Shown: positions 21,775-32,260, numbered from the stretch's first letter. The stretch is DNA of 64,000 nucleotides from Prorocentrum cordatum (GCA_963575745.1 CAUYUJ010018305.1:300586-364585), one strand, 5' to 3'. Made by a program: numbers and translations. Notes: generated from the sequence alone by a model not told the origin.

Positions 21775-23035
21775 TGTGGTTGTTACTAATTATTAAGTGA
21801 TAGTTATCGTTGGAGCCCTTAAAGGCGCCCTGGCGCTCTCGCCGGGGCGCTGGCTTTAGTTTCGCGCCAAAACCGGCCCCCCAACAACAACAACGCTTCC
21901 GCTCGAGACTTCTTCCGTTTTTACCCAGGGCAGGTGTTCTTGCTCGCCGCCGAAAGCCGCCGTCCTAACAAAACCAGCGCTCCCGCTCGAGACTTCCTCT
22001 CGTTTTACCTTGGACTGGCGCGCTAGTCTTTCTCTCATCGGCGCCGCCCCCAGCAAAAACAACGCTCCCGCTCGAGGTTTCTTCCCTTTTTTATTCAAGG
22101 CGGTGCTCCTCCTCGCCGCCGAAAGCCGCCGCCCCGACAAAACCAGCGCTCCCGTCCGAGACTTCCTCCCGTTTTACGCTGGGCTGGCGCCCAAGTCTCT
22201 TTTGAATTGGCGCCGCTCCCAGGAAGAACAGCGCTCCCGCTCGAGGTTTCCTCCCCTTTTCCTGAAGACGGTGCTGTTCCTCGCCGCCGACAACCCCCGT
22301 CCCGACAAAACCACTCCGACGAAAACCGCCGACCCGACAAAATCAGCGTTCCCGCCCGAGACTTCCTTCTGTTTTACGCTGGACTGGCGCCCTACTCTCT
22401 TTCGAATTGGCGCCGCTCCCAGCCAGCACAACGCTCCCGCTCGAGGTTTCCTCCCCTTTTTCCTGAAGAGGGTGCTGTTCCTCGCCGCCGACGACCCCCG
22501 TCCCGACAAAACCACGGTTCCCGCTCGAGACTTCCTCCGTTTTGACTCAAGGCGGTGTTCTTCCTCGCCGCCGACAACCGCCGTCCCAACAAAACCAGCG
22601 CTCCCGCTCGAGACTTCGTTTCGTTTTACGGTGGACCAGCGCCCTACTCTCTTCAGCATTGGCGCCGCTCCCAGCAACAACAGTGGCCCTGCTCGAGACG
22701 TCCTCCCTTTCTATTCAGGGCCAGGTCCTTGCCTCACCGCCGATAGCCCCCATCCCCACCAAGGCAATCCTGTCGTTCGATACTTCTTTGTGCTTTACCC
22801 ATAACTGGTGTTCCACTGGTGGCTTCGCATTGGCGCAGCAAGGCGCGGGCATGTGTTTTCGAGGCGGGATATGTTGAAATTCCTCGGAGGAGGTGTTTGC
22901 AAGACCTCATTGGGCGGGATATTTGGGAATGGGAATAACGGACCCCGCTATAGAACAATGGCCCCCCATTGTGTAGATGGTTATCATGATGGTCGCATGC
23001 TTCGTGCGAATACATTCGCGCATGAGGGTAACATG

Positions 23036-23036
<1 letters not shown>
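21775..23036 (+). repeat. Family B element, copy 1
   Basis: Internal units of about 100 bp (GGCGCCGCTCCCAGCA.., CGCTCCCGCTCGAGACTTCC, GGTGCTCCTCGCCGCCGA..). The 3' part is single-copy in type (GAAATTCCTCGGAGGAGGTG, AAGACCTCATTGGGCGGG) and ends in CATGAGGGTAACATGATTG plus TTG. Closely matches 24256-25340. Confidence 0.85.
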
Positions 23037-23074
<38 letters not shown>

Positions 23075-24255
23075 GAACATTATTTATTCTAAAGAATAAT
23101 TATTGTTGGGCCCCCTGGTGCGCGCCCCCCCTGCGCCGCCTAGGCCGCAGCTACATTTTCATCATTTTCGTGAGGAAGCCTCAGAAAAGAGGGTGTGTAC
23201 AGGATCCGGTTGTTTTGTTGTAATCCGCTTTCCCTTGCAAAAAACAATAGAAAATGACATTTCTTGTTCTAATATAATCAAATTTCAAGAATCCCTTGCA
23301 AAAAATAAGGTAAAGTGGACATTCGCGCGCGCAAGACGAAATCCTTCCAAAACCTTAGTGTTCGCAGCGATTTTAACATAAAAACATCAAAAAACCAATG
23401 GTTTTTCAACAAACAATTGTCAAAATCTCATCCCGCGCGCTCTTGCGGATTCGTAGGAAACCCAACACTTTTTAAACATTTCTGTCAAACGGGCTTTTGC
23501 GAGCAACTTTTTCGAACTTCTGCGACAACGGTTGCGCACCTGCCAGGGCCATCATCCCTGTCAAATAATACCATGCGGGACACATTCGTTTTTTCTTCGC
23601 GCGCGCACGCCGAAATCTCCAAAAACCATTGGGCTTCTTAAGAATTTTAGCACCGCGCATCATAAAATCACACGAATCGCACCGTAGGTCCTCGAAAAAC
23701 ACCTGCACGACTTTTCAAAATTTCTACCCGCGCGCGCTGTCCGAATCCTAAAAAAACCAATGGTTTTCCAACATTTATGTTACATGAGCTCGCGCGAGCT
23801 ACTTTCGCACGCTCTTGCAACGGGGTTCGCGCGCCTGCCAGGGGCCACAATCCCTTGCGGTTGCGCCATAGGTTGCGCCCTCGGCCGCCGAGAATAAAAC
23901 GTCCCCCTATTGGTTGCGCCATAGGTTGCGCCCTCGGCCGCCGAGAATAAAACGTCCCCCTACTGGTTGCGCCATAGGTTGCCCCAGGAGGCCTTCAAGA
24001 GGCCCCAAGAGCCCGCCGTGAGGACCACGCCAGTGTAGTAGCCACGGTCGTCCGCAGGCCACGAAGTGAAGTGTCCGAACGTCATAGGGCGGGAAGCTGG
24101 GTGTGGGTGGTGGCGAAGAGTCGTGTGGATATTTGGTAGAGCTTGCACTGCCCCCCCACAAAGTGGGGGTATTGGCTGGCGTCGCATGAAAACCCTGGCA
24201 CTGGTGAGAACACTGAGCGTTCGGGTAAAGTGATTGTTGTTGTTGTTGTTGTTGT
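23037..24255 (+). repeat. Family A element, copy 3 (longest)
   Basis: Begins and ends in TTG arrays (23037-23075; 24232-24255). It carries about 290 bp (23735-24025) not present in copies 1 and 2, including a 53-bp direct duplication around GGTTGCGCCCTCGGCCGCCG (about 23876 and 23929). Confidence 0.88.
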
Positions 24256-25340
24256 CGTCGGCGTTGAATGTCAATCACTACGCAGTTATCATTGTTGGAC
24301 CCCCCAGGCGCTTTCACGCTCTCGCCTCGGCGCTAGCTACATTTTCATTGAAAATGAGGCTCACGCTCGAGCGGTTTGGGGCAGCGCCAAAACTGCTCCC
24401 CCAACAACAACAACGCTCCCGCTCGAGACTTTCTCGTTTTTTACTCAGGGCCGGTGCTCTTGCTCGCCGCCGAAAGCCGCCGTCCCAACAAAGGTAGCGC
24501 TATCGCTCGAGACGTCCTCCCGTTTTACCTTGGACTGGCGCGCTAGTCTTTCTCTCATCGGCGCCGCCAACAGCAACACCAACGCTCCCGTTCGAGACTT
24601 CCCCCTTGTTTACTCAAGGCGGTGCTCCTCCTCGCCGCCGAAAGCCGCCGTCCCGACAAAACCAGCGCTCCCGTCCGAGACATCCTCCCGTTTTGCGCTG
24701 GATACCCTCTTTTGAATTGGCGCCGCTCCCAGCTAGAACAACGCTCCCGCTCGAGGTTTCCCCCCTATTTCCTCAGGGCGGTGCTGCTCCTCGCCGCCGA
24801 CAGCCCCCGTCCGGACAACCACGGTTCCCGCTCGAGACTTCCTCCGTTTTGACTCAAGGCGGTGTTCCTCCTCGCCGCCGACAACCGCCGTCCCAACAAA
24901 ACCAGCGTTCCCGCTCGAGACTTCGTTTTGTTTTACGCTGGACTAGCGCCTACTCTCTTCAGCATTGGCGCCGCTCCCAGCAACAACAGTGGCCCTGCTC
25001 GAGACGTCCTCCCTTTCTGTTCAGGGCCAGGTCCTTGCCTCGCCGCCTACAGCCCCCATCCCCACCAAGGCAATCCTGTTGCTCGATAGTTCCTTGTGCT
25101 TTGCCCTTGGCTGGGGCTGCACTGGCGGCCTCGCATCGGCGCAGCAAGGTGCGGGCATGCGTTTTCGAGGCGGAATCTGTTGAAATTCCTCGGAGGAGGT
25201 GTTTGCAAGACCTCATTGGGCGGGCGATCTCGGAATGGGAATAACGGACCCTGCTATAGAACAATAGCCCCCCATGATGGGGATTGTTATCCTGATGGTC
25301 GCACGCTTCGTGTGGAATCATCGCGCATGAGGGTCAGATG
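24256..25340 (+). repeat. Family B element, copy 2
   Basis: The head keeps AGCTACATTTTCATTGAAAA, closely similar to the family A head (AGCTACATTTTCATCATTTT). The rest parallels copy 1 with one unit fewer. Ends in GAGGGTCAGATGATTG and a TTG array. Confidence 0.85.
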
Positions 25341-25363
25341 ATTGTTGTTGTTGTTGTTGCTGC

Positions 25364-25410
<47 letters not shown>

Positions 25411-25545
25411 TTGCTGTTGTTGCTGTGGTTGCTGTTGTTACTGTTTTTGTTTTTGTTGTTGTTGTTTCGGTTGTTGTTGCTGTTGCTCTTGCTGTTCTGC
25501 TGTTGCTGCTGTTGTTGCTGTTCTTGCTGTTGCTGCTGTCGTTCT
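25338..25545 (+). repeat. TTG/CTG array
   Basis: Mixed TTG, CTG and TTT-TG units. It ends with TCTGCTCTCTCCAG, which serves as acceptor context for the next exon. Confidence 0.92.
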
Positions 25546-25556
25546 GCTCTCTCCAG

Positions 25557-25735
25557 AGGAGCCCCTCGACGGGCCCAAGGGCGCGCGGCCCGCCGCGACG
25601 CGCGGCGCACAGCTGAGCGTGTCGCGCTGGACGGTGGCCGAGCTCGACGCCGCCCGCCACCCGCACGAGCTGCCGGGCCCCGGTGGCGGCCGCCGCGTGC
25701 GCGGCGCCCCTCCCCCGCGGGAGCGGCCGGTGCAG
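25557..25735 (+). CDS. Beta-galactosidase small-chain (domain 5) exon
   Basis: Follows the acceptor GCTCTCTCCAG and ends at a CAG/GTGCGC donor in phase 0. The reading LSVSRWTVAELDAARHPHEL matches the conserved FSVSRYTxEDLxxAxHxHEL block near the C-terminus of LacZ-type enzymes; in E. coli LacZ the equivalent is FNISRYSQQQL..SHRH. In bacterial LacZ this C-terminal domain borders the active site. It is on the same strand as the N-terminal exons, 10.3 kb downstream. The first ~18 residues are less conserved. Composition is GC-rich like the N-terminal exons. Confidence 0.62.
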
Positions 25736-25754
25736 GTGCGCAGGGCCGGGTAGA

Positions 25755-26000
25755 AGTCGGAAGCTGGAGCGTATGCGTGGCCAGTGGCGGGCTGCTGTTC
25801 AATCCCAGGATTTTTTTGGGGTCGGGGGCGACGTCGGGGTGGTGCGGTGTATACCTTTTTCCCCGTTTTCCCGTGGAAGTAGCAAAACGTGTATACACCA
25901 GGATGCCGTATACACCAGAATCCGTTTTCTGGTGCGGATCTCAGTGCGGGACCGGAAAACAGCATCGGTGTATAAAGTTCGGTTCCTCAATAAGCGCTGT
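25755..26000 (+). repeat. Family G repeat inside a beta-galactosidase intron
   Basis: About 250 bp shared with 59390-59640. Common blocks are CAGTGGCGGG, TCAATCCCA, GGTCGGGG.CGAC.TCGGGG, GGTGTATAC and a doubled TATACACCAGGAT unit. It occupies most of the intron between 25735 and 26125. Confidence 0.75.
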
Positions 26001-26124
26001 CTTGCTGGACTTCGGCTGTGCTTTGTTTTTCGTTTTGGCTGGGAGCGGCAGGGAAGCAGGCAGTGCGAAGCAAAGCACAGAGCGAGGCCAAAAGGAAGAA
26101 CAACGTTGAGGTCCAGCCCTGCAG

Positions 26125-26169
26125 GTGCACGTGGACACGGCGCACTCGGGGTGCGGCGGCATGGGCGAG
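26125..26169 (+). CDS. Beta-galactosidase small-chain micro-exon
   Basis: After the acceptor CCAGCCCTGCAG the sequence reads VHVDTAHSGCGGMGE in phase 0, continuous with the previous exon. It corresponds to the VHLDxxxMGVGGDxSW block that follows the xHxHEL block in LacZ proteins. The start is well supported. The end is a guess: a GC donor (GAG/GCAGGC) at 26170 gives the phase needed by the next exon. A GT donor at 26189 is possible but would need a different acceptor. The usual GDxSW is altered to GMGEAGW-like sequence, so either the splice choice is wrong or the block has diverged. Confidence 0.52.
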
Positions 26170-26189
26170 GCAGGCTGGCCACGACTTCG

Positions 26190-26385
26190 TGGGGAGCCGC
26201 TGTCCTCGGGTTTGGCCGCCATGGGGCCCTCGCGGGCCCAGGGGTCGTCACTGTAGAGAAGGACTCGGGACGGAGGAGACGGCCCTGGGGAAGTGGTCGG
26301 GGCCTCCTGGTGCCCCGTATATTGAAACCTCACGGCATCGGATGTTTTTGTTCAGCGGCGCAGGGGGGCGGCGCGAGGAGGGCTG
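26190..26385. other. Intronic DNA; block shared with 27630-27712
   Basis: GGCCCTGGGGAAG, CCCCGTATATTGAAACCTCA and CGGCATCGGATGT recur just upstream of the foldback at 27736. No coding signal. Confidence 0.55.
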
Positions 26386-26518
26386 CCTTCCGAGAAGGCG
26401 GGGGGAGCTTCTCAGAAGGGGCCCTTCTTAGACGGGCCCGGAGGCTGCTACGAAGGCTTCTCAGTAGCCTCCGAGCCCTGCTAAGAAGCAGCCTTCTCAG
26501 AAGGCTGCCCCCCTCCCC
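26386..26518. mobile_element. Foldback element
   Basis: Outer inverted ends (GGAGGGCTGCCTTC versus the complement of GAAGGCTGCCCCCCTCC) enclose repeated CTTCTCAGAAG palindromes. No coding capacity. Related elements at 27736, 39818 and 44410. Confidence 0.6.
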
Positions 26519-26800
26519 TTCGCGGCATTTTTTTTTTGTGCGGCGAGTCGATCCATAGGAGCTTCTTGGATAGCGCCACTTACCGCTGACCAGAGTGATA
26601 CGGCCGCCCAACATTGAGCAACGACGTGCAACACAGCGCAACACCGCGCAGCATCGCGCCGCACCGCGCCCTTCTCTGAGTAGCGTTGAGCGGTGCTGCG
26701 CGGTGCAGGTTTCCCAGACCGTTCACCACAGGCTCCCTTGGATCGGACGCGTGACGTGCCCCCTTGCGGTGGGACAGGTGGCACAGCGGCTCCCCCCAGC
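26519..26800. other. Intronic DNA, no gene supported
   Basis: Contains repeated CAACACAGCGCAACACCGCG words (26625-26670). A frame ending PCGGTGGTAAPPSV before the next element is superficially LacZ-like but not convincing. Confidence 0.35.
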
Positions 26801-26956
26801 GTTAAGTCGGGCCTGTCCCTCTACAGGAGGAATATTCAAAAACAGCCAAGCAATAGTCTGGGGACCACTTTTGGGACCCTTTTTGACTATTTTTTGGACC
26901 AGCTCTTTGTCTCTCGCCCAAAATCCGCCCGTATAGGAGGGCATGCCCGACCTAAC
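26801..26956 (+). mobile_element. Family I-2 TIR element, left of the terminal exon
   Basis: 156 bp. The ends are GTTAAGTCGGGCCTGTCCCT and its inverted counterpart ending GCCCGACCTAAC. The interior is AT-rich, with TTTTTGACTATTTTTTGGAC. Copy at 27138-27296, right half at 17655-17755. It lies at the 3' end of the intron before the last exon. Confidence 0.75.
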
Positions 26957-26980
26957 CCCGGCGTGTGGCCGGTCGGCGAG

Positions 26981-27142
26981 GGCGGCGCGAAGCTGTGGGC
27001 CACCGCGCAGCAGTCCATGGTCGGGCCGCGGCAGGGCCCCTGGAGGTACAGCCTCCGCCTGCGCCCGCTCACGGGCGCGACCTGGGCCCACGGCGCCGCC
27101 TCCGCGCAAGTCACTCCCCTCCTCGTCGCGGGTGTGGCCTGA
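26981..27142 (+). CDS. Beta-galactosidase terminal exon
   Basis: After an AG at 26979-26980 the frame reads GGAKLWATAQQSM, then GPWRYSLRLRPLTGATW, and stops at TGA (27140-27142). PxxYxxSLRLRPL is the usual extreme C-terminal strand of LacZ-type enzymes, so the position and stop fit a natural C-terminus, with an extension of about 22 residues beyond it. Phase 0 matches the micro-exon if a GC donor is used there. TIR elements of one family lie on both sides, and the stop codon falls inside the left end of the downstream copy. Confidence 0.6.
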   Translation, partial: GGAKLWATAQQSMVGPRQGPWRYSLRLRPLTGATWAHGAASAQVTPLLVAGVA

Positions 27143-27296
27143 AGTCGGGCCTGTCCCTCTACAGGAGGAAGATTCAAAAGTGGTCAAGAAATAGTCTCGG
27201 CACGATTTTTGGATCATGTTTGACCATTTTGGCGCATGTTTGCAGTACTTTCCATTTTTCCAAAATCCGCCTGTAGGGGGACGCGCCCGACCTGAC
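27138..27296 (+). mobile_element. Family I-2 TIR element, right of the terminal exon
   Basis: Ends AAGTCGGGCCTGTCCCTCTA and, inverted, CCTGTAGGGGGACGCGCCCG. The interior CAGGAGGAAGATTCAAAAGT parallels the other copy. About 159 bp. Confidence 0.75.
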
Positions 27297-27735
27297 GCTA
27301 GCCAGGGCCCCAGGGTAAGGGGAGCTGTTGCGTGATGGGGCCCCGAAGCCCCCCCGAAATGGGCCAGAATCACTGCGCCAAGTCTGCCGTGGCCGGTGTC
27401 TCCTTCAGGGGGCGGCAGTTCCGATTCGTGGAACGGGGTGGGAGGTCGTGCCCCAGTAGGCACGCATCATTACACCAGGTCCCACTAAACCCAGTTCCGC
27501 CAACGCCCGATCGTCCCTCCCTCTTCCCTCATCCCAGGCATCCAACGCCTTGAAATAAAGTAGAAACGGAGTTTAGTTTGTCGTTTTCGGCCCTCGGGAC
27601 CGTCAACGAACGGCCTGGGATAAACAACCGGCCCTGGGGAAGGGAACGGGCTTTCCAGGTACCCCGCATTGAGAAACTCACGGCATCGGATGTCCTTGCA
27701 TGGCGGCGCGCACAAGGGAGTGGTGCGATGTCGTC
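27297..27735. other. Low-copy segment, no gene supported
   Basis: Contains the CGGCCCTCGGGACCGTCAAC block, which recurs near 56340. The rest is unassigned. Confidence 0.4.
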
Positions 27736-27906
27736 CACCTTCTGAGAGTGCGGGGGGCTTCTCAGAAGGCAGGGGGCTTCTCAGAAGAGCCCGAGGGGTC
27801 CCAAGAAGCATTCCCAGAAGCCAGGCTTGTCCCTCAGGCTCTACGAAGCCCCCTGCCGTCGCAGAAGCCCTCCCGGCCGTCGCAGAAGGCCGTCCCTCTC
27901 TTGGGG
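27736..27906. mobile_element. Foldback element
   Basis: Repeated GGGGGCTTCTCAGAAG words on the left and CGTCGCAGAAGG words on the right. The ends are loosely inverted. Confidence 0.5.
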
Positions 27907-27960
27907 GCGGCCAGGAGGCGGGTGATGACTTTGGGGGGGGGGGGCTGCGTATCATGTCTT

Positions 27961-28115
27961 GGTAGCAAATCATGGGAGCTTGGCGTAGCCTCGCCCTTTT
28001 GTCCTTGGCGTCGATTCGCGTCGATTAGCGTCTGGGAGTCGATGAGACAGCGTCGATTCGCGTCGATTCGCAAGAGCCGACAAGATGGCATGGGAGGCTC
28101 CCATGAGTTGCCACC
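27961..28115 (+). mobile_element. Family I-1 introner-like TIR element, copy 2
   Basis: GGTAGCAAATCATGGGAGCT at the left and GGCTCCCATGAGTTGCCACC at the right form a 20-bp TIR (about 17/20 matches). Interior GTCGATTCGC words as in 14708-14942. Shorter than copy 1 because it lacks the GT tract and adjoining DNA. Flanking exons are not identified. Confidence 0.75.
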
Positions 28116-28900
28116 GAATCGTGGCGGGGGCCATGATACCTCCCAGATCTGACCCCCTCTGCTTCTTCCGCTGCGCCTCCGGGCCCCCCCCCCCCCGGGC
28201 CGCGCACGTGCCTCGGGCCGTGAGTTGCGAGGCCCCCTCCTGGGCGCCCCCCTTCTGGACGACCCCGACCCTCGCGCCGCCTGCCTCTGCGCGCCGCCAG
28301 CCCTCATCCCCGCTTCTCCTCACCCGCAGGGGGCGTCCGCAGCTCCCCGTGAGGCGCTGCGCTGGCCGGCCACCACGGACGCGACGCCCCCTGTTGGCCT
28401 CCGCGCGCGCGCGGATGCAGCGCCCGCTCCTCTGCCGCACGCTCCTCGGCTTCTCTGCGCGTGCCGTCTTCGGTTCCCGTATGGTGTGGTCCTTCGTGAG
28501 AGCCTCAGGGGTCTCACAATTCCTTGTGCTTTTTGGGGATCTCGCACGGATTTCATCGGGTTTGGTCGACATCTGGACGAAGTCTGAACGAAATCTGGAC
28601 GAAGGGGAGAAGAGGGGTGGTCGAAAGCTGGACGAAGTCCAGTCGAAGTCCATGTTTGTAATCTTGCTGCGGAGGTCCACAGAGGCTCGCATGAAGTTGG
28701 CCAAGTCCACAGCCATTGTTCCTCTGGTGCCGCCTCTGCTGCCTCTGCTGTCGTTGCCGCCTCCGCCTCCTCTCGGTGGTTCGACGATGGGGCCCTGAGG
28801 GATGGCGCCCTGAGGATAGGGAAGGGCCTTCAGGTTGAATTTAAGCTGTTCAAGGCCTCCTCCACCTAGGGCATTATGCCTTATGGGCCCCCTTCCTTGA
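28116..28900. other. GC-rich region with exon-like frames, unassigned
   Basis: A CTCACCCGCAG acceptor-like site (28330) and a 12-bp repeat (ATCTGGACGAAG, 28570-28650) are present. A - strand frame is open from 28983 to 27970 (337 codons) but crosses the TIR element and is compositionally biased. No domain recognised. Confidence 0.3.
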
Positions 28901-29234
28901 AGTACGGGTCTTCTTTTTTGCCCAAGAGCCTTGCCGAGGGCTTCTTGTGCGCTTCGCCAAGAGCAAAGCGCTTCTGTTGCCACCCGTCAGCCCAGCTCCC
29001 TGCGGCCTGTGCGATGTCTCCTCGCGCAGGTGCTGCTCGTGCCGTGCTTTGCCGTGCCGTATCGTGCCCCATGCTATGTTTTGCTGTCAGAGAGCGCCTG
29101 TCGCATTGGTGGGTGTCTGGAACTGGGGGATCCTCCTCCCACCCCAGGCCTTCCGACCTGGGGCCAGAGCGGATGGGGTCTGAGGATCGCGCCGAATCGC
29201 CGATGCATCGGCGACGAGGCGCGCTCCGCTTCTG

Positions 29235-29735
29235 GTGATGATGGTGATGGTGATGGTGATGGTGATGATGGTGATGATGATGCTTCTGCTGATGATCATG
29301 CGGCTGATGATCGTGATGATGACGACGATGATCATGGCGATGATGACGATGACCATGATGATGCTGATGATGAGGAGGAGGAGGAAGAGGAGGAGGAGCA
29401 GGAGCAATTGACTAACGAAGAGATGAGGATCAGGACGAGGGTTCTGGTTATGGAGGTGACGATGCTGATGATGATACTGATGATAATGAAGATGCTGATG
29501 ATGATGACGACGATGATGATGGTGATGCTGATGATGATGATGCTGATGATGATGATGATGATGTCGATGTTGCTGTTGATTGTGATGTTGATTAGGGTGA
29601 TGATAAAGATGAGGATGACGATTGCGATGACGACGATGACTATGATGATGAGGATGAGGAGGAGGAGAAGGAGCAGGAGGAGGAAGAGGAGGGGTAGGAC
29701 GAGGCCGATGACGAGGACGAGGTGGAGGAGTAGGG
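29235..29735 (+). repeat. GAT/GGA arrays
   Basis: GATGGT, GATGAT and GATGCT units, a GGA tract (29370-29400), a short low-copy insert, then GAT again and GGA. Met/Asp frames are artefacts. DNA from 28901 to 29234 shows nothing supportable. Confidence 0.92.
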
Positions 29736-29737
29736 AT

Positions 29738-30510
29738 CATGACCAGTGTAGGCCCAAGACTCATCAACGATGTTGCAGAACAAACTTTCCATCCAAATTC
29801 CCTCTTCATGGGTCTTCTACAAAATGTGTTTCATGGCGGAGATAATCCCATTGGAAGACAACCGCTTGAGACTCTTCTACGTGCTGAAACATTCTTCCTG
29901 GGATGTCAACGTCACGAATCAATGTGCCTGTTTCGTCCTGGCAATCCTAGGTCGTTCTGGAGCACCGTTCCTGGGGCAAAGTCGCGAATCCACGTGATTG
30001 ATGCGTCCTGACGATCCTCAACCTTGCCAGAGCACGATTCCTGACATTCGAGCTTCATGAGTCTATCAAGCTGTCGCAAATTTGTAAGGCGACTGTGCGC
30101 GACGCTCAGGCGGGAGCCATATTTTGAAGACGATTCGCCCTCCATCCTTGAACATGATGCGCTCATGTGCGCGGCGCTCAGGCGGGAATCACATTTTGAA
30201 AACGACCCGCCCTCCATCTTTGCAGACTTTTAAGGCGAATGTGCTCGGCGCCATAGCGGAAGCCACATTTTGAAAAGACGCGGCCCTCCATCTTTGAACC
30301 ATTTGCAGACTTTCAAAACAACGAGTGTGCGCGGCGCTATGTTGGAAGCCACATTTTGAAAACAGGCCGCCCTCCATCCTTTGAGCTGTGGCAAATTTCA
30401 AGCTCCAGGATCGTAACTGGTGAGGAAGTCTCAGGCGAACGCCCAGCCCGCCCTACCGACACGTCGGGTTGTGCGACAGTGGGGAGGAGTTATGTATAGG
30501 CAATGAGGGG
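29738..30510 (+). repeat. Family E element, copy 2
   Basis: Head GACCAGTGTAGGCCCAAGAC, middle units (GACGATCCTCAACCTTGCCA..), four units near 81 bp with AGCCATATTTTGAAGACGA type blocks, and tail CAGGATCGTAACTGGTGAGG. Bounded by GGA and GAT arrays. Confidence 0.85.
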
Positions 30511-30544
30511 GCAAGCAATGATGACGGTGAGCGCGATAATGGGG

Positions 30545-30631
30545 GAGACAAGGAATGACGACGATGATTATGATGAGGAGGAAGCTGAGGATGAGGTTGA
30601 GGATGAGGATGGGCATGATGATGGTTATGCT

Positions 30632-30713
<82 letters not shown>

Positions 30714-30960
30714 CTGCTGCAAATGATGATGAGGATGATGGTGATGATGATGATGACGTTGATGCTAATGATGATGCTGCTGCTGATGATGATGCTGCTG
30801 CTGATGATGCTGCTGATGATGATGATGATGATGATGATGATCAGGATGGGTAGGAGGAGGAGAATGAGGAGGAGGAGGAGAAGGAGGAGGAGGAAGAGGA
30901 GGAGGACGATGAGGCGGAGGAGGAGGAAGAGGAGGAGGAGGAGGAGGAGGAGGAGGAGCC
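30545..30960 (+). repeat. GAT and GGA arrays
   Basis: GAT with GCT interruptions (30550-30845), then GGA (30850-30958). Confidence 0.95.
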
Positions 30961-31940
30961 GCCCTCCGTCCGTGGAAGTGCTGGAAGCTTTGGAGACGAA
31001 TTGTCGCTGTGCTAGGGCGAGGGCCTCATTTTGAAAACGACGCGCCCGCCATCCCTGCAGCTCCACACGTGGTTCCTTTCTAACTCTTCGAGAGCTCTTT
31101 GGTCTTTTTGGGGCCGAGGTCCTTTCATTTCGAATTGTTCCATCCTGGGCCTCTTCCTGGCCACCAGGGGGCCAGGAACAGTTAGAAACGAGCACGATTA
31201 GGAATGAGCGCGATTAGAAATGAACGACGTGTAGCTTTCCCAGGTTTAGGTTCAAGCGGTGGGGGAATCTCGTGAGCAACGAGCTGCCCGCTCAACCGCA
31301 CTGCCGAGGCGTCCAGTGTTACGATGAGACGGAGTTGTTTTTTTCAGTGAGAGGGATGAGGGATGGATGATCGAGGTCCGAGTATCGAGGTTCGTCGAGG
31401 TTTCCCATGGTCTTCTTTATCTGCAGGCCGTTCTCGGGCCCTGGGACCGCCGTCGAACATCGATCCAGAATGCAATTCTGGCCAGGACGGTTCCCAGGAG
31501 GGGCCTGGGAGCCGATTGTGAACGGATTTCGGGGTTTGGGAAGGCCAAGGAACTGTTGCCCGGCGGGGAGGTGTGAGGCTGGGCGGCGGGGCAGAAGGGA
31601 AGTGTGTAGCGCAGCAGCCGCAACACCCGAGCGACGCGCTTAGCAGGGGTGTGAAAGGAAAGGACAGGGGGTGGGGGGGGGGGAGCAGGAGGACCAGCGT
31701 GAGCCTAGGATTTGGGGTGCGTCCACGCTGCTGCAGCTCGCCCTCCCGCACCCACGCGTCCCCTCCGCACCGCGGGCCCCTGCACGCCTCCCGCGGACAA
31801 ACAAGCGCCCCGCCCCCGAGAGAGGCGGCCGCCTCGCGGGCCTGCCCATCGGGCGGGGCGCCCCGCTTTTGAGGGGGGGGGGCGCCCTGCATCCCTCGAG
31901 CACTCAGACTGGCGAAGATGGAGCATCATCGAGTCGGTAT
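30961..31940. other. Mostly non-repetitive segment, no gene supported
   Basis: Starts with a family E-like unit (30960-31060). 31415-31520 shares loose GGGCCCTGGGACCG words with 27590 and 56340. GC-rich frames at 31730-31870 are open on both strands. Confidence 0.4.
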
Positions 31941-31944
31941 CCTC

Positions 31945-31991
31945 CTCCTCCTCCTCCTCCTCCTCCTCCTCCTCCTCCTCCTCCTCCTCCC
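31945..31991 (+). repeat. CTC array
   Basis: Sixteen CTC units, a pyrimidine tract before the candidate exon at 32039. Confidence 0.95.
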
Positions 31992-32035
31992 CCAGAAGAG
32001 CGGGCCTCGCCCACGACGACATATAGCGACCTGGC

Positions 32036-32260
32036 GCGGTGGCGTATACGTCAGCCGCCAGCGCGGCGCACCGCGTGGAGGCGAGGGCGCCGACTGCCGT
32101 GCTGCTTCCTCAGTGGCCGCGTGGTGATCGCCTCTGCCTCGACTCGTCGGTCTCGATCTTGGCTCCCCTCATTCGGCGCGTGGCCCACTGCGCCAAGCTG
32201 GCGCGTTCGCTGCGCATTTTCCGCTACTCTGTGCGCGAATTGCCGGAAGTGAAACAAAAA
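32036..32260 (+). CDS. Candidate exon, unassigned
   Basis: One + frame reads as ordinary globular sequence (RLCLDSSVSILAPLIRRVAH, CAKLARSLRIFRYSVRELPE) after the CTC tract. The boundaries are unknown and no family is recognised. A CCCCAT hexamer tract follows (32279-32305). Confidence 0.3.

Noticed and set aside
26700-26800. PCGGTGGTAAPPSV reading as the LacZ GGDxSW block
   Set aside because: The micro-exon at 26125 fits that block better and joins the preceding exon in phase.
27970-28983. 337-codon - strand frame
   Set aside because: Crosses a TIR element and a 12-bp repeat, with biased composition and no domain. Left as unassigned.
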